A stretch of 16,062 nt of DNA from Methylococcaceae bacterium UBA659 (GTDB taxonomy: Bacteria > Pseudomonadota > Gammaproteobacteria > Methylococcales > Methylomonadaceae): positions 1 through 16,062 of the forward strand of contig DBNZ01000105.1 of assembly GCA_002299495.1 (NCBI GenBank), written 5' to 3'. Shown in pieces: positions 1-6,941 of this stretch. The notes beneath the pieces were generated by a model. That model saw nothing but the letters and a program-made list of their open reading frames with translations. It had not been told where the DNA came from and made no database searches. Position numbers and translations under genes: made by a program. The number at the start of each line of letters is the position of its first letter. Positions within the stretch are counted from its first letter, which is position 1.

Positions 1-147
1 CCGTTCAGCGTCGACCGCGGCGAAGACCGCCATCGGCGCAGCTTGCTGAACATCGAAATGGACCACAAAGGCGCCTCTGCCTTGACCATCCGCATCGGCG
101 GGGCGGCGGTGATGGTCGCCGAAGGCACACTCACCGTACCCGATTAG
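1..147 (+). CDS. PhzF-family isomerase/epimerase, C-terminal fragment
   Basis: An open frame enters from the left edge and ends at TAG 145-147, giving the last 48 residues of a protein. The tail (RSLLNIEMDHKG..., then IRIGGAAVMVAEGTL, then PD) resembles the end of PhzF-like proteins, where a Gly-Arg-Pro/Ser-rich loop is followed by a strand reading roughly v.vGG.avmvaeG.l. PhzF-family proteins share the diaminopimelate-epimerase fold and are mostly uncharacterised isomerases. The start and the catalytic Glu lie outside the window, so the assignment rests on the C-terminal signature only. The next gene starts 9 nt downstream on the same strand, so the two may be co-transcribed. Confidence 0.6.
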   Translation, partial: PFSVDRGEDRHRRSLLNIEMDHKGASALTIRIGGAAVMVAEGTLTVPD

Positions 148-156
148 GCTAAGCCC

Positions 157-1383
157 ATGTCCAGCCAAGAAAAACCGCGCCTGGTCGTGATCGGCAACGG
201 CATGGCGGGGATGCGTACGGTGGAAGAATTGCTCGCCATCGCGCCCGACCGGTACCGAATCACCTTTTTCGGCGACGAACCGCACGGCAACTACAACCGG
301 GTGCTGTTGTCGGCCTTGTTGACCGGGGAAAAGGACCTGACCGAAATCATCACCCACGACCGCGCTTGGTATGCCGGGCAAGGTATCGAACTGAATGCGG
401 GTAATGACAAGGCTATAATCGGCATAGACCGGACAAACCGGCGAGTACACGCCCGCGACGGCAGCACCGCCGCATACGACCGACTGTTAATCGCCACCGG
501 CTCCAAAGCCGTCATCGCCGACATTCCGGGCAACGGTTTGGATGGGATCATCAGCTTCCGCGATATTTCCGACGTGGAAACCATGCTCGCCTATGCCCAA
601 AGCCACCGCCACGCCGTGGTTTTAGGCGGCGGCTTGCTGGGCTTGGAAGCCGCCAACGGCTTAGCGGTGCGCGGCATGGACGTGACCGTGGCCCATAACC
701 GCGACCTGTTGCTGAACCGGCAACTCGACCGCCCCGCCTCACAACTGCTGCAAGCCGAACTCACCCAAAAAGGCCTGCGTTTCCAGATGAACGCGAAAAT
801 TTCCGCCTTGTTGGACGACGGCAACGGCCATGTCGCCGCCGTGGAACTGGCCGACGGCAGCCGCCTGCCTTGTGACTTGTTCGTGATGGCCATCGGCATC
901 CGCCCAAACATTAGACTGGCGCAAACAGCCGGGCTTTATTGCGAGCAAGGCATCGTCGTCAACGACGCGCTGCAAACCTTGGATGAAAGCATTTACGCGG
1001 TCGGCGAGTGTATCCAGCACCGGGGTGAAACCTTCGGCCTGGTCGCGCCATTATTTGAACAAGCCAAAGTCTGCGCCAACCACCTAAGCGGTTTGGGGAC
1101 GGCTCATTACATGACCTTACCGACCGCGACCAAATTGAAAGTGACCGGCATCAATTTGTTCTCGGTGGGCGATTTTTTGGGCGCAGCGGGGACTGAAAGC
1201 ATCTATTACCACGACGCCGGGGCGGGGATTTACAAAAAGCTGGTGGTCAAAGACGACCGCTTAGTCGGCGCGGTTCTGTACGGCGATACGGCGGATGGGT
1301 TTTGGTATCAGACGTTGTTGGAGCAAAGGCGGGGGTTGGCGGATATTCGGGAGGGGATGATTTTTGGGCCTGGGCATGTATAA
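157..1383 (+). CDS. NirB-type FAD/NAD(P)H oxidoreductase, probable electron-transfer subunit of assimilatory nitrate reductase (NasC-like)
   Basis: A 408-residue flavoprotein of the pyridine nucleotide-disulfide oxidoreductase class. The N-terminal FAD dinucleotide-binding motif GNGMAG is at residues 13-18. NYNRVLLS (45-52) is typical of the NirB N-terminal half. An ATGS-type strand follows, then a second Rossmann motif GGGLLG at 157-162 for NAD(P)H, and a VGE motif near 283. The C-terminal ~100 residues match the NirB middle region and end with IFGPG. The siroheme/4Fe-4S half of NirB is absent, so it is not a nitrite reductase. Its size and domains match the small NAD(P)H reductase subunit (NasC of Klebsiella) that feeds electrons to NasA. 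NasA lies 1.25 kb downstream on the same strand, which supports that role by inference. The start is the ATG 9 nt after the preceding stop. Confidence 0.85.
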   Translation: MSSQEKPRLVVIGNGMAGMRTVEELLAIAPDRYRITFFGDEPHGNYNRVLLSALLTGEKDLTEIITHDRAWYAGQGIELNAGNDKAIIGIDRTNRRVHARDGSTAAYDRLLIATGSKAVIADIPGNGLDGIISFRDISDVETMLAYAQSHRHAVVLGGGLLGLEAANGLAVRGMDVTVAHNRDLLLNRQLDRPASQLLQAELTQKGLRFQMNAKISALLDDGNGHVAAVELADGSRLPCDLFVMAIGIRPNIRLAQTAGLYCEQGIVVNDALQTLDESIYAVGECIQHRGETFGLVAPLFEQAKVCANHLSGLGTAHYMTLPTATKLKVTGINLFSVGDFLGAAGTESIYYHDAGAGIYKKLVVKDDRLVGAVLYGDTADGFWYQTLLEQRRGLADIREGMIFGPGHV

Positions 1384-1408
1384 TGATGCGCACACTGTAT
1401 CAACATGC
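1374..1408 (+). promoter_or_regulatory. Candidate ccdAB promoter/operator overlapping the upstream stop codon
   Basis: A perfect TATAAT hexamer lies at 1379-1384, overlapping the TAA stop of the flavoprotein gene. No good -35 box was found at 16-18 bp spacing. A 6-bp inverted repeat, GCATGT (1374-1379) and ACATGC (1403-1408), flanks the region, and TGTAT-like motifs lie inside it. Type II antitoxins, including CcdA, usually autoregulate through palindromes at their own promoter, so this is a reasonable operator candidate. Its proximity to ccdA (ATG at 1430) is the main support. Confidence 0.35.
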
Positions 1409-1429
1409 AACATAAGCAGGATTTATCAC

Positions 1430-1675
1430 ATGAAAACCTTATACGATTTATCTGTCAACAAAAAGCCCACCAACGTCACTATCAATAGTGATTTGCTAAA
1501 AAAAGCCAAAGCATTAGACATCAACCTATCTGCCGCGCTGGAGCAAAAATTGGTTGAATTGGTGCGACAAAAACAGTCCACCGCGTGGCTTGCCGAAAAC
1601 CAAGCCGCCATTAATGAATATAACCATTACCTTGAGGAGCAAGGCTGCTTCGCCGATGATTTACGGAGTTTCTGA
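1430..1675 (+). CDS. ccdA: CcdA-family type II antitoxin
   Basis: An 81-residue protein with the CcdA layout: an N-terminal ribbon-helix-helix DNA-binding segment (TNVTINSDLLKKAKALDINL, about residues 14-33), a helix, then the acidic C-terminal toxin-binding tail with WLAENQAAINEYN and a final F.DDLRSF. CcdA neutralises CcdB and represses the operon. The open frame extends upstream into the flavoprotein gene, but the ATG at 1430 is chosen because the ribbon-helix-helix begins just after it and AGCAGGA lies a little upstream as a ribosome site. The stop overlaps the ccdB start by one base (TGATG), the coupling usual for this module. The DNA looks more AT-rich by eye than the nitrate genes on either side. 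Confidence 0.92.
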   Translation: MKTLYDLSVNKKPTNVTINSDLLKKAKALDINLSAALEQKLVELVRQKQSTAWLAENQAAINEYNHYLEEQGCFADDLRSF

Positions 1676-1989
1676 TGCCCCAATTCGATGTATACGAAAA
1701 CCGTAATCTGAAAACCAAAGGTTTAATGCCTTACCTGTTGGAGGTACAAAGCGATTTGCTGGGCGATTTGGCCAGCACCGTGGTGATTCCGCTATGCCTA
1801 ACCGGGACAGTAACACGCGGTATGGCGCGGCTTACCCCTGGCTTGGAAATTGACGGAAAACATTATTTGCTGTTAACCCCTCAGCTTGCCAGCATACCCA
1901 GAAAAGAATTGGGCCAAGCCGTTGGCCGTTTTGCGGGCTATCGGGATGAGATTATCGCGGCTTTAGATTTTTTGCTGACGGGAATTTAA
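1675..1989 (+). CDS. ccdB: CcdB-family type II toxin (DNA gyrase poison)
   Basis: A 104-residue protein with the CcdB signature: an N-terminal QFDVYENRN strand, the conserved EVQSDLL, then VVIPL and a C-terminal ALDFLLTGI. CcdB traps the GyrA subunit of DNA gyrase on cleaved DNA and is held inactive by CcdA. The F-plasmid toxin ends in Trp-Gly-Ile; this one ends in Thr-Gly-Ile. From memory, the Vibrio chromosomal CcdB has the same ending, so the change does not by itself indicate a dead toxin. The length is close to the family norm (about 101-105). It is the second gene of a two-gene unit and runs toward the relBE-like pair, leaving 25 nt between stop codons. Confidence 0.92.
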   Translation: MPQFDVYENRNLKTKGLMPYLLEVQSDLLGDLASTVVIPLCLTGTVTRGMARLTPGLEIDGKHYLLLTPQLASIPRKELGQAVGRFAGYRDEIIAALDFLLTGI

Positions 1990-2014
1990 TCATGGTTCAA
2001 GTGATTCGATAGCA

Positions 2015-2281
2015 TCATTTTTTATAAACTTTTCGCCGATGCCCCAGTTTAATCACGGTTATTAACAGGTTGCCGTCATCAATCTGGCAAATCAACCGAT
2101 AATCGCCAATGCGGTAACGGTAATAACCGGCATACTGGCCTTGCATGAACTTACCGTTATGGCGTGGATTGTCCGATGTAACCAGACGTTTTATGAAAAC
2201 GCTAATGCGTTTTTGTGTGGGTCGATCCAACTTTGAAAATTGGTTCGCCGCCGTGTTGGAAAACTCAACCGTCCACGCCAT
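2015..2281 (-). CDS. RelE/ParE-superfamily toxin
   Basis: An 88-residue basic protein with the RelE fold pattern. Residues 1-35 hold a first strand and a helical pair (MAWTVEFSNTAANQFSKLD.., then ISVFIKRL). YYRYRIGDYRLICQI (about 53-67) follows, and the C-terminal GHRRKVYKK carries the conserved His, Arg and Tyr typical of RelE mRNA interferases, which cleave mRNA in the ribosomal A site. Family membership is clear, but RelE and ParE branches are hard to separate by eye. The GHR..VY ending favours RelE. The start overlaps the upstream antitoxin gene by 17 nt, a classic translationally coupled arrangement. Confidence 0.9.
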   Translation of the reverse strand: MAWTVEFSNTAANQFSKLDRPTQKRISVFIKRLVTSDNPRHNGKFMQGQYAGYYRYRIGDYRLICQIDDGNLLITVIKLGHRRKVYKK

Positions 2282-2483
2282 TGTCTTTTAACAATTGTTC
2301 AAACGGCACTGTGGTTTCTTGACCTGATTGGATACGTTGATAAATGGCATCGGCTTCGGCAACATCATTCATGTCATCAAGGTAATCGGCTATTAAATGG
2401 TCTAAAAACAACTCAACTGGCTGTCCTGCTTGGGCTGCCAATTGATTGATCTGATTTTCAAGTGTTGTAGGGAGATCTAACAT
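2265..2483 (-). CDS. RelB-like antitoxin of the RelE pair
   Basis: A 72-residue acidic protein starting MLDLPTTLENQINQLAAQAGQPVELFLDHLIADYLDD, a ribbon-helix-helix type N-terminus with the spacing seen in RelB/DUF6290-like antitoxins. The C-terminal part (ADAIYQRIQSGQETTVPFEQLLKDNG) should wrap the toxin; the final FEQLLKDNGVDG pattern recurs in this group. A clear ribosome site, GAGAGG at 2492-2497 (read on the minus strand), lies 8 nt before the ATG. It is the first gene of the antitoxin-toxin unit and probably represses its own promoter, which lies in 2484-2540 next to the palindromic element. Confidence 0.88.
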   Translation of the reverse strand: MLDLPTTLENQINQLAAQAGQPVELFLDHLIADYLDDMNDVAEADAIYQRIQSGQETTVPFEQLLKDNGVDG

Positions 2484-2511
2484 GCCATATACCTCTCAAT
2501 TTTTTGAAAGT

Positions 2512-2613
2512 ATTAATCGTCTCATAAGTTGCCGCAGTTTCTGGAGTGAAAAAACACGTTTTTTCACTCCGGCTCGTCGACAACCCAATGCGAAAACTTA
2601 TGCGACAATTAAT
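2512..2613. repeat. MITE-like palindromic element with nested perfect hairpin
   Basis: Imperfect inverted ends lie at 2512-2530 and 2595-2613 (17 of 19 positions pair; core CATAAGTT/AACTTATG). The outermost ATTAAT is self-complementary, so it also reads as a 6-bp direct repeat (2512-2517 and 2608-2613) that could be a target-site duplication. The inside contains a perfect 12-bp inverted repeat, GGAGTGAAAAAA at 2543-2554 and its complement at 2559-2570, with a 4-nt loop. No coding sequence is present. It fills most of the gap between the divergent relBE-like operon and nasA and ends 23 nt before the nasA ATG. The size, inverted ends and lack of a transposase fit a miniature non-autonomous element; a regulatory palindrome is the alternative. 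Confidence 0.6.
2543..2570. other. Perfect 12-bp stem, 4-nt loop hairpin
   Basis: The two 12-base arms are exact reverse complements (GGAGTGAAAAAA, loop CACG, TTTTTTCACTCC). Because the A/T run is inside the stem rather than after it, this is not a canonical intrinsic terminator in either direction, although it could block read-through between the divergent relBE-like and nasA units. It is the centre of the larger element at 2512-2613. Confidence 0.75.
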
Positions 2614-2636
2614 ATACCATTGCAGCCCCAATCTTT

Positions 2637-5360
2637 ATGACCCAAACCATCCAAACCACCTGCCCCTACTGTGGCGTCGGCTGCGGCATCACTGCCACGG
2701 TCGATAGCGAAAACCGGCAGGTCAAAATCAACGGCGATAAATCGCATCCCGCCAATTTTGGCCGTCTATGTTCCAAAGGTTCGGCCTTGGGGGAAACGGT
2801 TGAACTAACAGGCCGGTTATTGCAACCCATGGTTTTCGGGCAAGAAACCGGTTGGGACCAAGCCTTAGCCACCGTCGCCAATAGGTTCCAAGAAACCATC
2901 CGCCAACACGGCCCCGATGCCGTCGCCATTTATGGCTCCGGCCAATTGCTGACCGAAGATTACTACGTCGCCAACAAATGGATGAAAGGTTTCATCGGCA
3001 GCGGCAATATGGACACCAACAGCCGTTTGTGCATGTCGTCGTCGGTGGCCGGGCATAAGCGCGCCTTTGGCTCCGATACCGTACCGGGTTGTTATGAAGA
3101 TTTGGAATGGGCGGATTTAATCGTATTGGTCGGTTCCAACACCGCCTGGTGCCATCCGGTCAGCTTCCAGCGTATCCGCGCCGCAAAAGATGCCAACCCT
3201 AATCTGAAAGTGGTGGTCATAGACCCGCGCCGGACGGCGACTTGCGATATAGCGGATTTACATTTGCCGTTGGCGTCGGGTAGCGATGCCATGTTATTTA
3301 ATGGGCTGTTGCATTATCTGGGCGTAGGGTACGCATTGCGTACCTTGTCTGACAAAAAGGTACGCAATACCCTTAAGGGCATAAATGTGTGCCCTACGGA
3401 TGCCGATTTCATCCAAAACCACACCGAAGGCTTCGACCAAGCCCTAGCGGCGGCAAAGCTAGCGGGCGATGCCCGGCAAGTCGCCGACTTCTGCCAACTC
3501 GACGCCGACGACGTGCAACGGTTCTACGATTGGTTCGCCGCAACCGAAAAAGTCATGAGCCTTTACAGCCAAGGCATCAACCAATCCAGCAGCGGCGCCG
3601 ATAAGGTCAACGCCATCATCAACTGCCATTTGGCCACCGGGCGCATTGGCAAGCCTGGCATGGGACCGTTTTCGTTGACCGGCCAACCGAACGCGATGGG
3701 CGGACGCGAGGTCGGCGGCTTGTCGCACCAGTTGGCAGCGCACATGGATTTCTCCAATCCTGCAGACATCGACCGGGTGGCCCGGTTTTGGCAAACCGAG
3801 AACATTGCCCAAAAACCGGGCTTGCCCGCCGTCGATTTGTTCGATGCGGTCTACGACGGCAACATCAAAGCCATTTGGATTATGGGCACCAACCCGGTGG
3901 TCAGCCTGCCGAATGCGGACAAAGTCAAACAGGCTTTGCAACGCTGCCCGTTCGTCGTGGTTTCCGATTGCATAGCGGGCACCGACACCGGCAAGCTCGC
4001 CCATGTGTTGCTGCCCGCCCAAGGTTGGAGCGAAAAAGACGGCACCGTCACCAATTCCGAACGCCGCATCTCGCGCCAGCGCAGTTTGTTGCCAGCCGCA
4101 GGCCAGGCAAAACCGGATTGGTGGGTGATCAGCCAAGTGGCGCAACGCATGGGCTTTAGCGCAGCCTTCGGCTACCAAAGCCCGGTGGATATTTTCCGCG
4201 AACACGCCGCCCTGTCCGGCTTTGAAAACCACGGCGAACGCGATTTTGACCTTTCCGCTTTGGCACAAATCAGCGCTGCAGAATACGCACAATTGCCACC
4301 TACGCAATGGCCGGTCAACGCCCAATACCCTAACGGTCGGACTCGCTTTTTCGACGACGGCAAATTCTTCACCGCCAGCGGCAAAGCCCAATTCATCGCC
4401 ATCAAACCCAGACCGCCCGTCAACTTACCGGATGCCGATTACCCGCTCATATTAAACACCGGACGGTTGCGCGACCAATGGCACACCATGACCCGCACCG
4501 CCCTCGCACCTAAACTCAACCTGCACAAACCGGAGCCGTTTGGCGAAGTGCATCCTTTAGACGCACGGCGTTATGGGCTGACCGATCACGGCTTAGCCAT
4601 CCTAAACAGCCGTTGGGGGAAAATGATCGTGCGGGTACAAGTAACGGACGACCAACAACCCGGCAACGTGTTCGTACCCATGCACTGGACGGATTGCTAC
4701 GCCAGCCAAGGCCGCATGGGGGCCTTAGTCAACCCGGTGGTCGACCCCATCTCCAAGCAACCGGAAAGCAAACACACACCCATCCGCATCGCCGCTTACC
4801 AACCCGCCTGGCACGGCTTTTTATTGGCCCGACAAGAACTCAGAGTTGACAGCGATTATTGGGTAAAAATCAACGGCGACGGCTATTACCGGTACGAATT
4901 GGCCGGGGATAAGCAACCGCGCGATTGGCGGCATTATGCGGAAAATTTATTGCCATACGAAGGCGTTGGCGAATGGCTGGAATATCATGACCAGAACCTG
5001 GGCAATTACCGGGCGGCTCTAGTGCGGGACGGGAACCTAAAGGCTGTCTTATTCGCCGCCACGAAAATGACATTACCCGAACGTGGCTGGTTGGGCAACG
5101 TCTTTGCCAAACCCAGATTAACCCCGGAACAGCGCCGCACCTTATTGACCGGCCTGCCGCCCTCAGGGAGCCCCAATGCCGGTGCCATTATCTGCGCTTG
5201 TTTCAATGTTGGCGAAAAAACCATCCGCGATACGATTAAACAGAAAAACCTCAAGACCGCCAAAGCCGTCGGGGATTGCCTAAAAGCCGGCACTAATTGC
5301 GGTTCTTGTCTACCAGAAATCAAGGGTTTATTGGCGCGGGCGGACGGCAACCCGCCCTAA
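2637..5360 (+). CDS. nasA: Assimilatory nitrate reductase, catalytic molybdenum subunit with C-terminal BFD-like [2Fe-2S] domain
   Basis: A 907-residue member of the molybdopterin oxidoreductase family that reduces nitrate to nitrite in the cytoplasm. An N-terminal [4Fe-4S] site uses Cys9, Cys12, Cys16 and Cys45 (CPYCGVGC then LCSKG). The bis-MGD enzyme body follows, with the probable Mo ligand Cys132 in NSRLCMSSS. MGTNPVVSLPN and the WHTMTRT region belong to the cofactor-binding domains. Residues ~850-895 form a BFD-like [2Fe-2S] domain with Cys853, Cys855, Cys888 and Cys891, as in Klebsiella-type NasA, and should accept electrons from the FAD subunit. No convincing Shine-Dalgarno precedes the ATG. 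Residues ~229-254 are encoded by an in-frame palindromic repeat that looks foreign to the family. The stop lies 4 nt from the convergent lysS stop. Confidence 0.93.
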   Translation: MTQTIQTTCPYCGVGCGITATVDSENRQVKINGDKSHPANFGRLCSKGSALGETVELTGRLLQPMVFGQETGWDQALATVANRFQETIRQHGPDAVAIYGSGQLLTEDYYVANKWMKGFIGSGNMDTNSRLCMSSSVAGHKRAFGSDTVPGCYEDLEWADLIVLVGSNTAWCHPVSFQRIRAAKDANPNLKVVVIDPRRTATCDIADLHLPLASGSDAMLFNGLLHYLGVGYALRTLSDKKVRNTLKGINVCPTDADFIQNHTEGFDQALAAAKLAGDARQVADFCQLDADDVQRFYDWFAATEKVMSLYSQGINQSSSGADKVNAIINCHLATGRIGKPGMGPFSLTGQPNAMGGREVGGLSHQLAAHMDFSNPADIDRVARFWQTENIAQKPGLPAVDLFDAVYDGNIKAIWIMGTNPVVSLPNADKVKQALQRCPFVVVSDCIAGTDTGKLAHVLLPAQGWSEKDGTVTNSERRISRQRSLLPAAGQAKPDWWVISQVAQRMGFSAAFGYQSPVDIFREHAALSGFENHGERDFDLSALAQISAAEYAQLPPTQWPVNAQYPNGRTRFFDDGKFFTASGKAQFIAIKPRPPVNLPDADYPLILNTGRLRDQWHTMTRTALAPKLNLHKPEPFGEVHPLDARRYGLTDHGLAILNSRWGKMIVRVQVTDDQQPGNVFVPMHWTDCYASQGRMGALVNPVVDPISKQPESKHTPIRIAAYQPAWHGFLLARQELRVDSDYWVKINGDGYYRYELAGDKQPRDWRHYAENLLPYEGVGEWLEYHDQNLGNYRAALVRDGNLKAVLFAATKMTLPERGWLGNVFAKPRLTPEQRRTLLTGLPPSGSPNAGAIICACFNVGEKTIRDTIKQKNLKTAKAVGDCLKAGTNCGSCLPEIKGLLARADGNPP
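3323..3398. repeat. REP-like palindromic element inserted in frame within nasA
   Basis: A 76-bp stretch begins with CGTAGGG (3323-3329) and ends with its complement CCCTACG (3392-3398). Nested inside are a 17-bp near-perfect palindrome GGTACGCATTGCGTACC (3328-3344), an inverted pair ATTGCGTACCTT (3335-3346) and AAGGTACGCAAT (3357-3368), a 10-bp palindrome CCCTTAAGGG (3370-3379), and GGGCA/TGCCC (3377-3381 and 3390-3394). The GTAGGGTACGCATTGCGTACC pattern resembles GTAGGGTGCGC-type palindromes dispersed in many bacterial genomes, recalled from general knowledge. It is read through in frame as residues ~229-254 of NasA, between LLHYL and DADFIQNHTEGF, where I expect the family to have only a short turn. 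Confidence 0.7.
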
Positions 5361-5364
5361 ACCA

Positions 5365-6861
5365 TCACCCCTTAGGCCGCATGTGCGGGAATAACAACAC
5401 ATCACGGATGGATGGCGCATCGGCGAACAGCATCACTAAACGGTCGATACCGATGCCCTCGCCTGCGGTCGGCGGCATACCGTGTTCCAGCGCGGTGATG
5501 TAATCGGCGTCGAAGTGCATGGCTTCCAAATCGCCGGCTTCCTTGTCTTCCACTTGTTTGCGGAAACGTTCCGCCTGGTCTTCGGCATCGTTCAACTCGG
5601 TGAAGCCGTTGGCGATTTCACGGCCGCCGACGAAAAACTCGAAGCGGTCGGTGACCTGCGGGTCTAGGTCGTTTCGGTGCGCTAAGGGCGACACTTCCAC
5701 CGGATAGGCGGTGATGAAAGTCGGTTGCAGCAAACGGTTTTCGACGGTTTTCTCAAAAATTTCGATTTGGATTTTGCCCAGACCGTAGCCATCCTTGACC
5801 GGAATCTGCAAATTCTCGGCCACTTTCGCTGCCGCCTCACGGGTCGCTATATCTTCGGCGGTCAAATCGGGATTGCAATGCAGGATGGATTCGGCCACGG
5901 TCATGCGTGCAAACGGCTGGCCAAAATCGTATGCTTCACCCTGATAAGTGATGACGGCATGCCCGACCACTTCCTCGGCGATACCGCGCAACAGGGTTTC
6001 GGTCAAGTCCATCAAATCGTGGTATTCGGCATAGGCTTGGTAAAACTCCAGCATGGTAAATTCTGGGTTGTGCCGGGTGGACAGGCCTTCGTTGCGGAAA
6101 TTGCGGTTAATCTCAAACACCCGCTCAAAACCGCCGACCACCAGGCGTTTTAAATACAATTCCGGCGCAACCCGCAAATACAGCCGCATGTCCAGCGCAT
6201 TGTGGTGGGTGATAAAAGGCCGCGCCGCCGCCCCGCCCGGAATCACCTGCATCATCGGCGTTTCCACTTCCAAAAACTGGCGGTCGATTAAAAACTGGCG
6301 GATGTAAGCGACGATCCTTGAGCGTATCAAAAAAGTGTTGCGCGACTCTGCGTTCATGATCAAATCCAGATACCGCTGCCGGTATTTGATTTCCTGGTCG
6401 GCAACGCCGTGGAACTTTTCCGGCAAAGGTCGCAGGGCTTTGGTCAATAAGCGTACGCCATCGACCTTGACGCTTAACTCATTGGTCTGAGTTTTGAACA
6501 ACACGCCTTCGGCGCCGATGATATCGCCGATGTCCCATTTTTTAAAATGGTCGTTATAAACGCCTTCCGGCAACAAATCACGCGCCACATAAAGCTGGAT
6601 TTTGCCGGACATATCTTGGACATGGCAAAAACTGGCCTTGCCCATTACCCGGCGGGTCATCATCCGTCCGGCAATTTTCACCCGCAAAGGTCCCGCTTCC
6701 AGCGCTTCTTTGGATGTTTCCCCGTATTCGGCCAATAGCTCGCCTGCCACCACATCGCGGCGAAAATCGGTCGGAAAAGCGACGCTTTGTGCCCGCAACT
6801 CGGTCAATTTACTGCGGCGTTGACGGATTTGTTCTTGTTCTTCTTGGTAGGTTTCTGGCAT
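5365..6861 (-). CDS. lysS: Lysyl-tRNA synthetase, class II
   Basis: A class IIb aminoacyl-tRNA synthetase that charges tRNA-Lys with lysine. It has an N-terminal helix, then an anticodon-binding OB-fold around residues 60-135 (KIAGRMMTRRVMGKASF...). The catalytic domain carries motif 2 with the FRNEG...HNPEFTMLEFYQAYA signature (about 250-275) and motif 3, GIGIDRLVML, near 470-480. It ends LLFPHMRPKG as usual. The ATG at 6861 gives 498 residues (MPETYQEEQEQIRQRR...). A TTG 12 nt upstream (6873) would add four residues, but its AAGG site would be only ~3 nt away, so the ATG is preferred with some doubt. It is convergent with nasA and preceded by an unusually structured leader region. Confidence 0.96.
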   Translation of the reverse strand: MPETYQEEQEQIRQRRSKLTELRAQSVAFPTDFRRDVVAGELLAEYGETSKEALEAGPLRVKIAGRMMTRRVMGKASFCHVQDMSGKIQLYVARDLLPEGVYNDHFKKWDIGDIIGAEGVLFKTQTNELSVKVDGVRLLTKALRPLPEKFHGVADQEIKYRQRYLDLIMNAESRNTFLIRSRIVAYIRQFLIDRQFLEVETPMMQVIPGGAAARPFITHHNALDMRLYLRVAPELYLKRLVVGGFERVFEINRNFRNEGLSTRHNPEFTMLEFYQAYAEYHDLMDLTETLLRGIAEEVVGHAVITYQGEAYDFGQPFARMTVAESILHCNPDLTAEDIATREAAAKVAENLQIPVKDGYGLGKIQIEIFEKTVENRLLQPTFITAYPVEVSPLAHRNDLDPQVTDRFEFFVGGREIANGFTELNDAEDQAERFRKQVEDKEAGDLEAMHFDADYITALEHGMPPTAGEGIGIDRLVMLFADAPSIRDVLLFPHMRPKG

Positions 6862-6890
6862 TTTTTTAAACAATTACCTTCATGAATAGT

Positions 6891-6931
6891 AGAAAAGCGG
6901 GCACCGTCTCCGTTGCCCCCGGTTTGCCCGC
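6891..6931 (-). terminator. Terminator-like hairpin 30 nt upstream of lysS
   Basis: On the minus strand GCGGGCA (6931-6925) pairs with TGCCCGC (6903-6897). A further CCG/CGG pair follows inside the loop after a small bulge, and the 3' arm runs into TTTTCT (6896-6891). This has the form of an intrinsic terminator for leftward transcription, although the T-run is short. It lies between rsmJ and the lysS start, so it could end the rsmJ transcript or act as an attenuator in a lysS leader. Confidence 0.4.
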
Positions 6932-6941
6932 ATACTGTCTC

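Noticed and set aside
1982..1989. CcdB lacks the C-terminal Trp of the F-plasmid Trp-Gly-Ile ending, suggesting an inactive toxin
   Set aside because: As I recall, the Vibrio chromosomal CcdB family also ends in Thr-Gly-Ile and stays active, so this is a branch feature rather than decay.
2001..2023. Possible bidirectional terminator between ccdB and the relE-like gene
   Set aside because: The stem (GTGAT/ATCAT) is only 5 bp with a G-T pair and a T-run lying in the relE-like stop region. Not convincing.
3459..4391. 310-codon open frame on the minus strand inside nasA
   Set aside because: It is antisense to a clearly conserved enzyme. The product has no recognisable motif and reflects codon bias of the GC-rich sense frame.
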